A stretch of DNA of 64,000 nt from Grimontia sedimenti (GTDB lineage: Bacteria > Pseudomonadota > Gammaproteobacteria > Enterobacterales > Vibrionaceae). This document shows, in pieces, positions 17,419-26,904 of the stretch. Position 1 is the stretch's first letter. Every line of letters begins with the position of its first letter. Below the pieces are notes generated by a model that saw only the letters and a list, made by a program, of their open reading frames with translations, ran no database searches and was not told the origin of the DNA. A program made the translations under genes and the position numbers. The stretch lies in the NCBI RefSeq assembly GCF_011045095.1, contig NZ_JAALDL010000005.1:124001-188000 (forward strand), in the 5' to 3' direction.

Positions 17419-18474
17419 ATGAAAACGTCAATCTCGACCCCTATGAAGGCAATCGCTTTAGCAACACTTTGTTTCTCAGGCTCAGCGCTGGCTGACAAAG
17501 TATTGCTAAAAACGCCTATTGCTTTCGGCACTCATTTACCAGCGCTTGGCACCCCAATTAAGTGGGTCTCCGAACGCATTCAGCCTGTGTCGGGCAATAC
17601 CATCAAAATGAAAGTGTACGAGCCGGGTAAGCTGGTGGCGCCACTGGAAATTCTTGATGCGGTATCCAGCGGTAAAGTGAATTCCGGGTACGCGACTGCA
17701 GGCTACTGGCAAGGGAAAATGCCGGCAGCGGCTTTGTTCTCCGCTGTGCCTTTTGGTCCTGAAGCACCGGAATATATGGCGTGGATGTTCTACGGCAACG
17801 GTCTGAAACTGTATCAAGGCATGTATGACGAGGCGGGGTACAACGTGAAAGTCTTGCCTTGTGCGATCATTTCACCTGAAACATCAGGTTGGTTCAAAAA
17901 ACCTATCGAGAAGCCTGAAGACTTAAAAGGCCTGACGATGCGCTTCTTTGGCCTCGGTGGTCAGGTCATGGAGAAACTCGGTGTCGGCACGGTTCAACTT
18001 CCGGGTGGCGAGATCTTCGGTGCACTGGAAAAAGGTGCCATTGACGCGAGTGAGTTCTCCCAGCCAGCTATTGATCAGCGTTTGGGCTTCCACAAGATCG
18101 TTAAGTACAACTACTTCCCAGGCTGGCACCAGCAGGCCACCATGTTTGAACTCCTGATCAACAAAGACACCTGGAACAAGATGGATGAAGATCAGCAATC
18201 TGCTGTAGAAACACTATGCCTGGCTTCAATGACGAACTCGATTGCCGAAGGTGAAGCGATGCAGTTTGAAGCCATGCAAAAAGCGCAGGAGCAGGGTGTT
18301 GAGCTCCGCTACTGGAATGACGAAATGCTGAATTTGTTTGAATCTACCTGGCTGGAAGTGGTGGAAGAGCAGAAGAAAGACCCTTACTTCGCAAAAGTAT
18401 GGGCTGACATGTCTGACTTCCGTAAGAACTACCAGATTTGGGAATCGAAAGGGTTCCTGCCGCGCGGTCAATAA
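17419..18474 (+). CDS. TRAP transporter solute-binding protein (DctP family)
   Basis: Periplasmic receptor that captures an organic acid and delivers it to the DctQM permease. The chosen ATG (17419) follows AAGGAG by 6 bases and gives a clean signal peptide ending in SALA (1-25); the GTG at 17392 would add nine residues. The mature part has DctP features: AFGTHLPALGTP, a ligand-arginine region GLTMRFFGLGGQVMEKLG, and ASEFSQPAIDQRLGF. 351 residues. The ligand cannot be named; the phrases resemble receptors for 2-oxo or aromatic acids. Confidence 0.93.
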   Translation: MKTSISTPMKAIALATLCFSGSALADKVLLKTPIAFGTHLPALGTPIKWVSERIQPVSGNTIKMKVYEPGKLVAPLEILDAVSSGKVNSGYATAGYWQGKMPAAALFSAVPFGPEAPEYMAWMFYGNGLKLYQGMYDEAGYNVKVLPCAIISPETSGWFKKPIEKPEDLKGLTMRFFGLGGQVMEKLGVGTVQLPGGEIFGALEKGAIDASEFSQPAIDQRLGFHKIVKYNYFPGWHQQATMFELLINKDTWNKMDEDQQSAVETLCLASMTNSIAEGEAMQFEAMQKAQEQGVELRYWNDEMLNLFESTWLEVVEEQKKDPYFAKVWADMSDFRKNYQIWESKGFLPRGQ

Positions 18475-18490
18475 CAGGCTGTGTGGTTTT

Positions 18491-18516
18491 GGGCAGCAGG
18501 ATGCTGCCCATTTTTC
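18491..18516 (+). terminator. Attenuating hairpin between binding protein and permease genes
   Basis: GGGCAGCA (18491-18498) pairs with TGCTGCCC (18502-18509), followed by ATTTTT. It lies between dctP and dctQ. This placement commonly reduces read-through so that the binding protein is made in excess over the permease, or protects the dctP message. Confidence 0.65.
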
Positions 18517-18543
18517 CTTTTTCTATGGGTGTAGGAGCTCGTT

Positions 18544-19086
18544 ATGACCCAGCCTTCTCACTCACTCCCTGCTTCACCACTTGCAGACAGCATTGAGCAT
18601 GTCGTCCGGGTTGTCGGACGCACACTGGCTTGGAGCTATTTGGTTCTGGTTCTGGTTATCATCACGCAGGTAGTGCTTCGAAAAGTTTTCAACAATGGCC
18701 AAATTGCGCTGGAAGAGTTGCAGTGGCACCTCTATGCCATCGGCGTTTTGTTTGGTTTGTCTTATGCCGAGATCACCGGAACGCACGTCCGGGTCGATAT
18801 TTTCTATCACCGCTTTTCGCAGAAAACCAAATCCTGGATAGAAATCATCACTGTGCTGTTTTTCGTGTGGCCGTTTATGTACGTCATCTTTATTCACTCT
18901 CTCGATTTCGTGTATGAAGCCTGGCGGGTAAATGAGCGTTCCAATGCGCCGTCCGGTTTGCCTTGGCGATGGTTGATCAAATCCGCGATTCCATTCAGTG
19001 CAGCTTTGTTGGCTTTTGCCAGCCTTGCCCGATTGCTCCGTGCAGTGGCTTACCTGAGAAAAGGAGGTTCGCATGGAAGCGAATGA
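18544..19086 (+). CDS. TRAP transporter small permease (DctQ family)
   Basis: 180 residues with four predicted membrane helices (about 32-52, 67-86, 106-126 and 150-168). It contains the DctQ-type segments VVLRKVFNNGQIALEELQWH and TGTHVRVDIFY. It partners the large permease in the cytoplasmic membrane. The coding region overlaps dctM by 14 bases, so translation is coupled. GTAGGAG lies before the ATG. Confidence 0.92.
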   Translation: MTQPSHSLPASPLADSIEHVVRVVGRTLAWSYLVLVLVIITQVVLRKVFNNGQIALEELQWHLYAIGVLFGLSYAEITGTHVRVDIFYHRFSQKTKSWIEIITVLFFVWPFMYVIFIHSLDFVYEAWRVNERSNAPSGLPWRWLIKSAIPFSAALLAFASLARLLRAVAYLRKGGSHGSE

Positions 19087-20458
19087 GATTCTTATTCTGG
19101 CGATGTTCGGCAGCTTTATTGTGCTGTTGTTTGTCGGTATTCCAGTCGCATGGGTACTAGGCGGTGTGGGCGTGGCGTTTGCCTTCATTGGTTATTACAG
19201 CGATATCTACCTCGACACTTGGACAGGGTTGGATTTCACCACCCTTGGGCTTGTGGTTAACCGCCTCTACAAAATCATGGATAACTGGATATTGGTGGCC
19301 TTGCCGATGTTCATTTTCATGGGGAACATGCTGGATAAATCCGGTGTGGCGGACCGATTGATGCATGCGATGCAGGCGTTGTTTGGCCGGGTACATGGAG
19401 GTTTGGCCATTACCGTGATGGCAATTGGTATCATCCTGGCAGCGTCGACAGGGATTATCGGTGCATCGGTGGTGTTACTGGCGACCATGTCTCTGCCTGC
19501 CATGATGAAGCAAGGTTATAACCTTCCATTAGCACTGGGTACCGTCGCCTCGGCAGGCACACTCGGGATCTTACTGCCGCCTTCTATCATGCTGGTGATC
19601 ATGGCCGATCAGCTGGGGCTTTCCGTGGGTGACCTCTTTATGGGGGCCATGTTCCCGGGCTTGATGTTGGGCGCGATTTATATTGTGTACCTGTTGATCA
19701 TGGGCGTGGTGAAGTCAGACTCCTTGCCGTTACCGGAAGATGCGAAAGGCGTTGATTGGGCAGTCATCAAAGATGTAGCCAAAGCGATTGTGCCAACCTT
19801 CATGCTGATCATTGTGGTGTTGGGTTCTATCTTCGCGGGGATAGCGACACCAACGGAAGCTTCAGGTGTGGGTGCATTCGGTGCGATTTTGCTGGCGGTT
19901 TACTACAAACGTTTTTCGCTCGCGGTGCTGAAAGAAGTGCTGCTCGATAGCTACAAAACTACCGCTTATATCTTCGCGATATTTATTGGTGCGACCTGTT
20001 TTGCACTGGTGTTGCGTGAACTTGGCGGCGACGAGTTTATCGAAAGTGCCTTTGAAGCCTTGCCATTTGGTCCTTACGGCATTGTGGCTTTCATTCTGTT
20101 GGTGATTTTCCTCCTGGGTTTCTTCCTCGACTGGATTGAAATTACCTTGATTGTGCTGCCGCTGTTAGCGCCTGTGGTATTAGGATTGGATTTAAGCATT
20201 GGCGACTATCCAGGGCTGGATAATCCAGAATTGGTTTGGTTTGTCATGCTGGTGGCCATGGCTTTGCAGACCAGCTTCTTAACGCCTCCCGTTGGGTTTG
20301 CGTTGTTCTATCTGAAAGGGGTATGTCCACCGGAAGTGAAATTGATGGATATCTATAAGGGTGTGATTCCTTTCATTATCCTTCAGCTGCTGGCATTGGT
20401 AGTGTTGGTGTTCTGGCCGAATCTGATACTCTGGTTACCGTCGATTGCTTATGGTTAG
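19073..20458 (+). CDS. TRAP transporter large permease (DctM family)
   Basis: 461 residues and about 12-13 hydrophobic helices. This is the ion-coupled transport subunit of the tripartite system. Family segments are GIILAASTGIIGASVVLLAT, ASAGTLGILLPPSIML, and IATPTEASGVGAFGAI (the TPTEA motif). AAAGGAGG precedes the start inside dctQ. It ends the dctPQM operon, followed by a strong terminator at 20501-20528. Regulation is probably by the divergent Cache kinase and NarL-type regulator. Confidence 0.94.
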   Translation: MEANEILILAMFGSFIVLLFVGIPVAWVLGGVGVAFAFIGYYSDIYLDTWTGLDFTTLGLVVNRLYKIMDNWILVALPMFIFMGNMLDKSGVADRLMHAMQALFGRVHGGLAITVMAIGIILAASTGIIGASVVLLATMSLPAMMKQGYNLPLALGTVASAGTLGILLPPSIMLVIMADQLGLSVGDLFMGAMFPGLMLGAIYIVYLLIMGVVKSDSLPLPEDAKGVDWAVIKDVAKAIVPTFMLIIVVLGSIFAGIATPTEASGVGAFGAILLAVYYKRFSLAVLKEVLLDSYKTTAYIFAIFIGATCFALVLRELGGDEFIESAFEALPFGPYGIVAFILLVIFLLGFFLDWIEITLIVLPLLAPVVLGLDLSIGDYPGLDNPELVWFVMLVAMALQTSFLTPPVGFALFYLKGVCPPEVKLMDIYKGVIPFIILQLLALVVLVFWPNLILWLPSIAYG

Positions 20459-20500
20459 TCTGGGCTAGCCAATAAAGATAAACAGACCCTCACCACAAAG

Positions 20501-20528
20501 AAAAAGCCGACTTTTCAGTCGGCTTTTT
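20501..20528. terminator. Bidirectional terminator after dctM
   Basis: AAAAAGCCGACT (20501-20512) pairs with AGTCGGCTTTTT (20517-20528) around a 4-base loop. It separates dctM from the convergent protease gene. Confidence 0.88.
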
Positions 20529-20544
20529 ACTCTTTCTAATGCGA

Positions 20545-22920
20545 TTAGGCTTTTGAACTTTTCTTTCTGAGTGCATCCAGCTTTTCTGCGGCTTTATGCA
20601 GCACAGTATCAGTCTTGAATTTGCCTTTGCTATCTGGTTTTCCTGCTGGGATACCCGTGAACAGTTCGATAGCTTCACTGACATGATCGATGGCATAGAT
20701 GTGGAATTTCCCTTTTTCTACAGCATGGATGATGTCTTTACGCAGCATCAGGTTATGTACGTTAGAGCGCGGGATAATCACCCCTTGCGTCGATTTCGGT
20801 CCTTTGATGGTACAAACATCGAAGAAGCCTTCGATTTTCTCGTTCACACCGCCAATGGGTTGCGCCTGACCAAACTGGTTCATTGAACCTGTAATAGACA
20901 GATCCTGACGCAACGGTACGCCGGAAATCGCAGACAGAATCGCACAGAATTCCGCCATAGAAGCGCTATCGCCATCTACACCGCCGTAAGATTGCTCAAA
21001 CGTAATGCGTGTGGTCAGTGGGATTTTCGCTTGCTTACCGAGCAAAGATGACAGGTAAGCAGTCAGGATCATCACACCTTTAGAGTGAATACTGCCGCCC
21101 AGTTCAACACTGCGCTCGATATCCAGCACTGCACCATCACCAAACGAAGTTGTTGCAGTGATTCGATTAGGTGCACCAAAGCTGAAGTCGTTGGTTGCCA
21201 GCACAGACAATGCATTCACCTGACCGACGGCTTTGCCTTTGGTGTCAATCAACGTGGTGCCTGTGGTGAAGCCTTCCATCACGTGGTCACGCAAGCGGCT
21301 AACGCGCATGTCGCGGCTTGCCAATGCTTTCTCAACATGGGATGCACGGATGATATTGGCATTACTGACTTTGGCCTGATAGTTGGACTCGCGCAGCAGG
21401 TTGGCAATGTCAGCAGAGTGCAGGGAAAGCTTATCCTGATCACCGGACTGACGGCTGCTGTGCTCAATAATTCGGCCAATGGCACCGGGGTCGCAATGCA
21501 GTAGGTTGTTGTCGTGACAAATGCTGGAAATGAACATGGCGTACTTCATTTCGCTATCTTCATTGCGCGGCATATCGTCTTCGAAATCTGCAGTGACACG
21601 GAACAGCTCACTGAACTCTGCATCATAGTGTTGCAGCAGTTTGTAGGTGTGATAGTCACCAAACAGGATGATTTTCACATCCAGTGGAATTGGCTCTGGC
21701 TCGAGCGAGATTGTGCCGCTGAGTGTGACTTCGCGCTCGAGTGAACTCAGCGAAGCTTTACGCGAGCTCAGCGCACGCTTCAAGCCGTCCCAAACGTAAG
21801 GACGCTCAAGAACTTTCACCGCATCAATCAGCAGTACACCGCCGTTGGCACGATGGATACTGCCTGGGCGGATCAATGAGAAATCGGTGAACACCGTGCC
21901 TTTGTAGGTCGCGTTTTCTACGTAGCCGAAAATGTTGTGGTAGGTCGGGCTATCTTCCACGATCACCGGTGGCACTTCTTCTTCCTGCGCGACCAACACA
22001 TTAACCTGATAGCGACGCGGCAATTTCTTATCCAGCGCGGCATAGGCGAGGGCGGCTTGTTCTTCGCTTTCCTGCAGGAAGATATCGAGATTTTCCAGCA
22101 CATCGCCCTGCATTTCTTTCAGGTATTTCTTCACCTGAGGCAGGTCAGAATAGGACTCGATCAGCTTCACCATGTGATGGGAAATGGCTTCGGTAGCAAT
22201 TTCTTCATCCAGCTTTTGCTGTTTCTCAGCGTAGGTTTCTTCCCATTCGGTCAGCTTACGCACCAATCCGCGGAGCTGGATTTCCAAATCGCGAATGGCC
22301 TGATCGAAATGCTCCTGTTCTTTCTGAGAAAGAGCGTCGAAGGTTTCTTCGGTATGCGGCTCTTCGCCATTCAGGGCAATGAACTGATAGTCACCGGAGG
22401 TGGTGATGGAAAGGCTCACGCTTTGCAGTTTGGCTTCCTGACTAAGCTCTCCCAAGGCACCTTCCTGCATCTCTGTCAGGCGGTTTTTGAGTGCATCAGC
22501 GCGGGAGTAATACATCTCGTTGTCAAAGGCGAGCTGCAGGGATTTCCCTAAACGTCCCATCATTTTCTCAAGATCTTTTTTCAGCTTGAGACCGCGGCCA
22601 GCTGGCATTTGCAGCACTTTCGGTACGCGGGAATCCTGGAAGTTGGCGACATAACACCAGTCATAAACCGGATGGGTATATTGCCAATGGCGGCTGAGAT
22701 AGCGCATCACCATGGTGCGCTTGCCAAGACCGTTCTGGCCGACTGCGTAGATGTTGTAGCCTTTTTCCTTAATGGACATCGCAAACTCAACGGCCTGACG
22801 AGCACGATCCTGCCCCACAATCTCTTCGAGTGGTTCAAGATGCTTGGTAGATGAAACGTCGAGTTTGGTCAGCTGTGAAGTGCGATAGAGCATGTCACTG
22901 GTTAATGGCTGATGTGGCAT
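20545..22920 (-). CDS. Lon-family ATP-dependent protease with AAA domain
   Basis: 791 residues. It has a Lon C-terminal peptidase domain with the Ser-Lys dyad: S652 in GGVDGDSASMAEF and K695 in GVNEKIEGFF. The 43-residue spacing equals that of E. coli Lon. The N-terminal AAA region has a Walker A variant (GQNGLGKRT, 61-69), and a long helical insertion (about 110-300) replaces the Lon substrate-binding domain. This matches the 'Lon protease family / LonC-like' group common in Vibrionaceae, not housekeeping Lon. AGGAGAGC precedes the ATG. Single gene, convergent with dctM. Confidence 0.9.
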   Translation of the reverse strand: MPHQPLTSDMLYRTSQLTKLDVSSTKHLEPLEEIVGQDRARQAVEFAMSIKEKGYNIYAVGQNGLGKRTMVMRYLSRHWQYTHPVYDWCYVANFQDSRVPKVLQMPAGRGLKLKKDLEKMMGRLGKSLQLAFDNEMYYSRADALKNRLTEMQEGALGELSQEAKLQSVSLSITTSGDYQFIALNGEEPHTEETFDALSQKEQEHFDQAIRDLEIQLRGLVRKLTEWEETYAEKQQKLDEEIATEAISHHMVKLIESYSDLPQVKKYLKEMQGDVLENLDIFLQESEEQAALAYAALDKKLPRRYQVNVLVAQEEEVPPVIVEDSPTYHNIFGYVENATYKGTVFTDFSLIRPGSIHRANGGVLLIDAVKVLERPYVWDGLKRALSSRKASLSSLEREVTLSGTISLEPEPIPLDVKIILFGDYHTYKLLQHYDAEFSELFRVTADFEDDMPRNEDSEMKYAMFISSICHDNNLLHCDPGAIGRIIEHSSRQSGDQDKLSLHSADIANLLRESNYQAKVSNANIIRASHVEKALASRDMRVSRLRDHVMEGFTTGTTLIDTKGKAVGQVNALSVLATNDFSFGAPNRITATTSFGDGAVLDIERSVELGGSIHSKGVMILTAYLSSLLGKQAKIPLTTRITFEQSYGGVDGDSASMAEFCAILSAISGVPLRQDLSITGSMNQFGQAQPIGGVNEKIEGFFDVCTIKGPKSTQGVIIPRSNVHNLMLRKDIIHAVEKGKFHIYAIDHVSEAIELFTGIPAGKPDSKGKFKTDTVLHKAAEKLDALRKKSSKA

Positions 22921-23098
22921 AGCGCTCTCCTTTCACTGTGTTTCTCATAAAACTCAGTGTAGCGCCGTTAACTTACTGATTTTGAGATAAAGAATCGCGG
23001 ATGTGTTGGCAATGTGGACTGGCGCACTTTATTCACCGGATTATAGTGAACAAGTGCGCAAAAAGTAGTCGATATGGTTCAGCTTTGGGAGCAAGGAA

Positions 23099-23866
23099 TC
23101 AGTGTGCTGTCCAGCCACCGTCGATGGTGATTGCCTGTGCTGTGATATTTTTTGCCGCTGGGGAACATAGGAAAAGGGCGGTTTCGGCAAGCTCACTCAG
23201 ATCGATGAAGGCTTTTTTCGGCATCGGTTTAAGCATAATAGTGTTGATCACTTCTTCTTCCGTAATGCCGTGATTCTGCGCCTGTGCCGTGATTTGGTTT
23301 TCTACCAAGGGGGTTTTCACGTAAGAAGGGCACAGTGTGTTGATGGTGACATCATGCTCTGCACTTTCCAGCGCGATGGTTTTGGAAAAGCCCAGCAAGC
23401 CATGTTTCGCAGACACGTAGGCGGACTTATACGGCGAGGCGACAAGGCTGTGAATGGAGCCAACATTGATGATTCGTCCAAAGTTGCGTTCGTACATGGA
23501 AGGGAGAAAGGCTTTGGTCAGCATGGCTGGGCCACACAGCAAAATGTCGATGATAAGACGCCATTTGTCCTCAGGGAATTGCTCCAGCGCGGAGACAAAT
23601 TGGATGCCTGCATTGTTAACGAGAACATCGACGGGTTCATCGACACGTGAAGGAGCAGAAGCCAATTGTTCGGAGTTGGTGACATCCAGCTCTATACCCC
23701 GAACATCCACATCGAATTGGCTTTTCAATTTGCTGACGGCGTTATCCAGCGCTTCTTTATTGATATCTGAAAGGGTGATTTTATGGCCTGCTTGCGCAAA
23801 ACCCTGCGCCATGCCAAAGCCAATTCCACTTGCACCACCGGTAATAAATACATGTTTTGCCGTCAT
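23099..23866 (-). CDS. 3-hydroxybutyrate dehydrogenase-like SDR
   Basis: 255 residues. The NAD-binding motif is TGGASGIG (9-16), NNAG lies at 84-87, and the catalytic residues are S137 and Y150xxxK154 (YVSAKHG). The end, NITAQAITIDGGWTAH, and the SYVKTPLVENQI segment are typical of D-3-hydroxybutyrate dehydrogenase (BdhA), which interconverts 3-hydroxybutyrate and acetoacetate with NAD. No polyhydroxybutyrate genes are adjacent. A palindromic hairpin lies directly upstream of its ribosome-binding site (23876-23909). Confidence 0.85.
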   Translation of the reverse strand: MTAKHVFITGGASGIGFGMAQGFAQAGHKITLSDINKEALDNAVSKLKSQFDVDVRGIELDVTNSEQLASAPSRVDEPVDVLVNNAGIQFVSALEQFPEDKWRLIIDILLCGPAMLTKAFLPSMYERNFGRIINVGSIHSLVASPYKSAYVSAKHGLLGFSKTIALESAEHDVTINTLCPSYVKTPLVENQITAQAQNHGITEEEVINTIMLKPMPKKAFIDLSELAETALFLCSPAAKNITAQAITIDGGWTAH

Positions 23867-23875
23867 TTCCGTTCT

Positions 23876-23909
23876 CCCTAACGTTGGCTGGTTTATCCAA
23901 CGTTAAGGG
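23876..23909 (-). promoter_or_regulatory. Palindrome just upstream of the hydroxybutyrate dehydrogenase start
   Basis: On the minus strand, CCCTTAACGTTGG and CCAACGTTAGGG flank a 9-base loop (9 perfect pairs plus a bulged extra base). The 3' arm runs into the GGGAG ribosome-binding site about 10 bases before the ATG. It could be an operator or a translation-blocking hairpin. Confidence 0.45.
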
Positions 23910-23960
23910 TAGTTAAAAATTCAGGCAATCCGTAGTAGTACGCAATTGCGGTGTTTAATC

Positions 23961-24884
23961 TCAGGATTTAGGTGGTTTTAATTTGCTGGCAACACTGAAA
24001 AGTCCAACGATAATCAGCCCGGCAACCAATCCAATCAAACCATTGAGTAGAGTTGGTACCAGCGCAGAAATCACTGTGCCCACTGTCGGTATCAGTGCAG
24101 TCTCTTGTGCGGCGTCTGTAATGAGTTCAGACAGCACATGTACGCCGTGGGTGAGGATGCCACCGCCCACCAAAAACATGGCGATGGTGCCGACAATAGA
24201 TAGCCCTTTCATCAGGTAGGGTGCAAAGGAGAGCAGGCCGCGGCCTACGGCTTGTTTGATACTGCCTGCTTTTTGGCTGAGATAAAGTCCGGCATCATCG
24301 ATTTTGACAATCACCGCGACCAAGCCATAAACACCTATCGTCATCAAAAACGCGATGCCGAATAGGGTGACAACTTGGGTGAGGAAGGTGGCTTCTGACA
24401 CGACACCTAGCGTGATGACAATGATTTCAGCAGAGAGGATAAAGTCAGTCCGGATCGCGCCTTTTATCTTTTGCGCTTCGTATTCTGCGGCATCCAGCGT
24501 AGCGGTATTGAAGTCCTGCGCTTTACCGACTGGGTGTTCTTCTTTTTTGTGAAAGAAGGTATGCAGTACTTTCTCAGCACCTTCGTAACAAAGGAAAAGA
24601 CCGCCCAGCATAAGAAGAGGGGTGATCAGCCAAGGTGCAATAGCGCTGATTGCCAGGGCCGCTGGAACGAGTATGAGTTTGTTGAGGAAAGACCCTTTGG
24701 CAACGGCCCAGACGACGGGTAACTCCCTGTCGGCTTTGACTCCAGAAACTTGTTCGGCATTCAGGGCAAGATCATCTCCCAATACACCGGCAGTTTTCTT
24801 CGCGGCGATTTTACTCATGACGGAGACGTCATCCAGAATCGTGGCAATGTCATCAAGCAGTGTAAGAAGGCTGGCTCCTGCCAT
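23961..24884 (-). CDS. yedI: DUF808 (YedI-like) inner-membrane protein
   Basis: 307 residues from the ATG at 24884. An alternative ATG six bases upstream lies only one base from GAGG, whereas 24884 has 7-base spacing and gives the family start [14 protein letters not shown]. Several hydrophobic helices occur after residue 70, and Gly-rich segments near the C-terminus ([27 protein letters not shown]) fit the DUF808 family. The molecular role is not established. It stands between bdhA-like and ltaE genes, all leftward. Confidence 0.88.
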   Translation of the reverse strand: MAGASLLTLLDDIATILDDVSVMSKIAAKKTAGVLGDDLALNAEQVSGVKADRELPVVWAVAKGSFLNKLILVPAALAISAIAPWLITPLLMLGGLFLCYEGAEKVLHTFFHKKEEHPVGKAQDFNTATLDAAEYEAQKIKGAIRTDFILSAEIIVITLGVVSEATFLTQVVTLFGIAFLMTIGVYGLVAVIVKIDDAGLYLSQKAGSIKQAVGRGLLSFAPYLMKGLSIVGTIAMFLVGGGILTHGVHVLSELITDAAQETALIPTVGTVISALVPTLLNGLIGLVAGLIIVGLFSVASKLKPPKS

Positions 24885-24909
24885 GGTCATTCCTCTTTTA
24901 TCTATACAA

Positions 24910-24933
24910 AAAGAGGCGGAAAACCGCCTCTTT
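24910..24933 (-). terminator. Terminator after ltaE
   Basis: AAAGAGGCGG (24910-24919) pairs with CCGCCTCTTT (24924-24933). On the minus strand it is followed by TTTGT, and it lies 20 bases after the ltaE stop. Confidence 0.8.
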
Positions 24934-24953
24934 CTTCGTTAATTCAAAAACGC

Positions 24954-25964
24954 TTAGAGCTGTTTTTCTATGGCTGCGAGCAGCGTATCTATGTCAGATT
25001 TTGTCACGTCTTTGTGAGTCACAAATCGCATCGCCTTGTGAGAAGGCGAGAACAGAATCCCCTGTTCTTTCAACGCCGAAGCAATCGCGTGAATGTCGAT
25101 ATGCGTTGCAACGTCAGCGTAAACAATGTTGGTTTGAACCGGGTAGATGAAGGTATTGAATCCCGGAATCGCACCGAGATTTTCAGACAGATAACGGGCG
25201 TTGTCGTGATCATCTTTGAGACGTTCGACGTTTTCCGTCAGGGCAATCTTACCGGCTGCCGCCAAGATGCCAGCCTGACGCATGCCGCCACCGACCATTT
25301 TACGCAGTCGACGTGCACGCTGAATGTAGTCAGCATCGCCTAACAGCAAAGAGCCAATCGGCGCACCGAGACCTTTTGACAAACAAATGGTCATGGAATC
25401 GAAGTGCTGGCTGATTTGTTTGATGTCTACGCCCAATGCCACGGAGGCGTTGTAAACACGTGCGCCATCTAAATGAAGCTTTAGGTTGTGTTGATTCACG
25501 AACTCCCGGGCTTTCGCCAGATATTCCAAAGGCAGAACTTTCCCGCCGATAGTATTTTCTAAGCTGAGGAGCTTGGTGCGCGCAAAATGAGAGTCATCCG
25601 GTTTAACCGCTGCCGCGAGCTTTTCAAAGCACAGGGTTCCGTCTTTGTTGTTTTCGATGGGTTGAGGTTGTACTGAGCCCAGCACTGCTGCGCCGCCTGC
25701 CTCATACTTGTAATTGTGCGCTTGTTGACCGCACAAATATTCGTCACCACGGTCACAATGTGCCAGAATACCCAGCAAGTTTGCTTGGGTGCCTGATGAG
25801 GTAAATACCGCTGCCTCAAAACCGTGGCGCTCAGCAGCCCACTGCTCCAGTTCATTGACCGTTGGGTCGTCACCATATACATCATCACCCACGGGCGCAT
25901 TAGCCATGGCTTCGCGCATTTTTTGATCCGGCTGTGTCACTGTGTCTGAGCGAAAATCAATCAT
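24954..25964 (-). CDS. ltaE: Low-specificity L-threonine aldolase
   Basis: A PLP enzyme that cleaves L-threonine and L-allo-threonine to glycine and acetaldehyde in the cytoplasm. 336 residues, close to E. coli LtaE (333). The PLP lysine is K197 in LSKGLGAPIG, matching the E. coli position. Other family motifs: FRSDTVTQP (4-12), SGTQANLLG (57-65), and HLDGARVYNA (164-173). It is divergent from the TSUP exporter at 26104 and has its own terminator. Confidence 0.95.
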   Translation of the reverse strand: MIDFRSDTVTQPDQKMREAMANAPVGDDVYGDDPTVNELEQWAAERHGFEAAVFTSSGTQANLLGILAHCDRGDEYLCGQQAHNYKYEAGGAAVLGSVQPQPIENNKDGTLCFEKLAAAVKPDDSHFARTKLLSLENTIGGKVLPLEYLAKAREFVNQHNLKLHLDGARVYNASVALGVDIKQISQHFDSMTICLSKGLGAPIGSLLLGDADYIQRARRLRKMVGGGMRQAGILAAAGKIALTENVERLKDDHDNARYLSENLGAIPGFNTFIYPVQTNIVYADVATHIDIHAIASALKEQGILFSPSHKAMRFVTHKDVTKSDIDTLLAAIEKQL

Positions 25965-26103
25965 TCTTATCTGTCCTGATTACAACTATGATCGAGTAAG
26001 CAGATTACTCCTGATTGAAGAAAAAGTAATTACAAAACATTGGAATCATCCCACTCGTCTATATCTTGAGCCACGGAATGGGCGACGGTAAAACAAGGAA
26101 ATT

Positions 26104-26841
26104 ATGCCCATGGAATGGTCTTGGCTTTTCATCTCTTTAGCTTGTCTGGTCACGGGTTTTTCCAAATTCTCCGTCGGTGGATTAGGGCTGGTTATTCTCC
26201 CGTTGATGATGCTCGCTTTCCCAGGGCCTGAGGCGTTAGGTGTCATTGTCCCGCTATACCTACTTACCGACTTCATCGCCGTCCTGACTTATCGTAAGAA
26301 CATTAATTGGTCTGTTTTAGCAAGGCTAATCCCTTTTGGCGCGGTGGGTGTGGCACTGGGCACCGTTGTGCTTGGTAACATTGACGCGCGAACATTTATG
26401 ACAGTACTGGGGCTGCTTATTTTTGCGCTGCTGGGGCTTTCGATTTGGCTGGACTATCGTCCGCTTCCTATTTTTACCAATCGTTACGCAGCAAGTGTAG
26501 CTGGGATGCTATGTGGTTTTGTTGGGGTGTTAGCGAATGCGGCTGGCCCGTTGATGGGATTGTTTCTTCTTGAACAGAAAATGGAGAAGTCTGCTTATGT
26601 GGCAACCCGTGTTTGGGCGTTCATGACGCTGAACATTTTGAAGCTGGTGGGCTTGGTGTACTTGGGCTTAGTCAATGCGGAGACGTTACAGGGGAGCGCA
26701 GTTGGCTTACCTGCTCTGTTCATTGGTATGTTCTTTGGCTATAAGTTCTTTGCCCGTATCTCGCCAGAACAACTGAAAATGATTGTCCGGGGAGCGATTT
26801 CGCTAAGTGCTGCGCATATGCTGTTTTTCAAATCGAATTGA
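26104..26841 (+). CDS. TSUP-family (TauE/SafE) membrane transporter
   Basis: 245 residues and about seven or eight hydrophobic helices. The N-terminal GFSKFSVGGLGLVILPLMML and the mid-protein GVLANAAGPLMGLFLL repeats are the TauE/SafE signature. Family members export sulfite, sulfoacetate or related organosulfur anions across the inner membrane; the substrate here is unknown. AAGGA precedes the ATG at 26104, and a second in-frame ATG lies two codons later. A terminator follows. Confidence 0.88.
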   Translation: MPMEWSWLFISLACLVTGFSKFSVGGLGLVILPLMMLAFPGPEALGVIVPLYLLTDFIAVLTYRKNINWSVLARLIPFGAVGVALGTVVLGNIDARTFMTVLGLLIFALLGLSIWLDYRPLPIFTNRYAASVAGMLCGFVGVLANAAGPLMGLFLLEQKMEKSAYVATRVWAFMTLNILKLVGLVYLGLVNAETLQGSAVGLPALFIGMFFGYKFFARISPEQLKMIVRGAISLSAAHMLFFKSN

Positions 26842-26857
26842 ACACAGTAACAAAGCA

Positions 26858-26885
26858 GAAAGCCGCGGCAATCACCGCGGCTTTC
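26858..26885. terminator. Bidirectional terminator
   Basis: GAAAGCCGCGG (26858-26868) pairs with CCGCGGCTTTC (26875-26885). It lies between the convergent transporter and binding-protein genes. Confidence 0.8.
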
Positions 26886-26904
26886 TTATTTCACGAAAAG
26901 CGAA

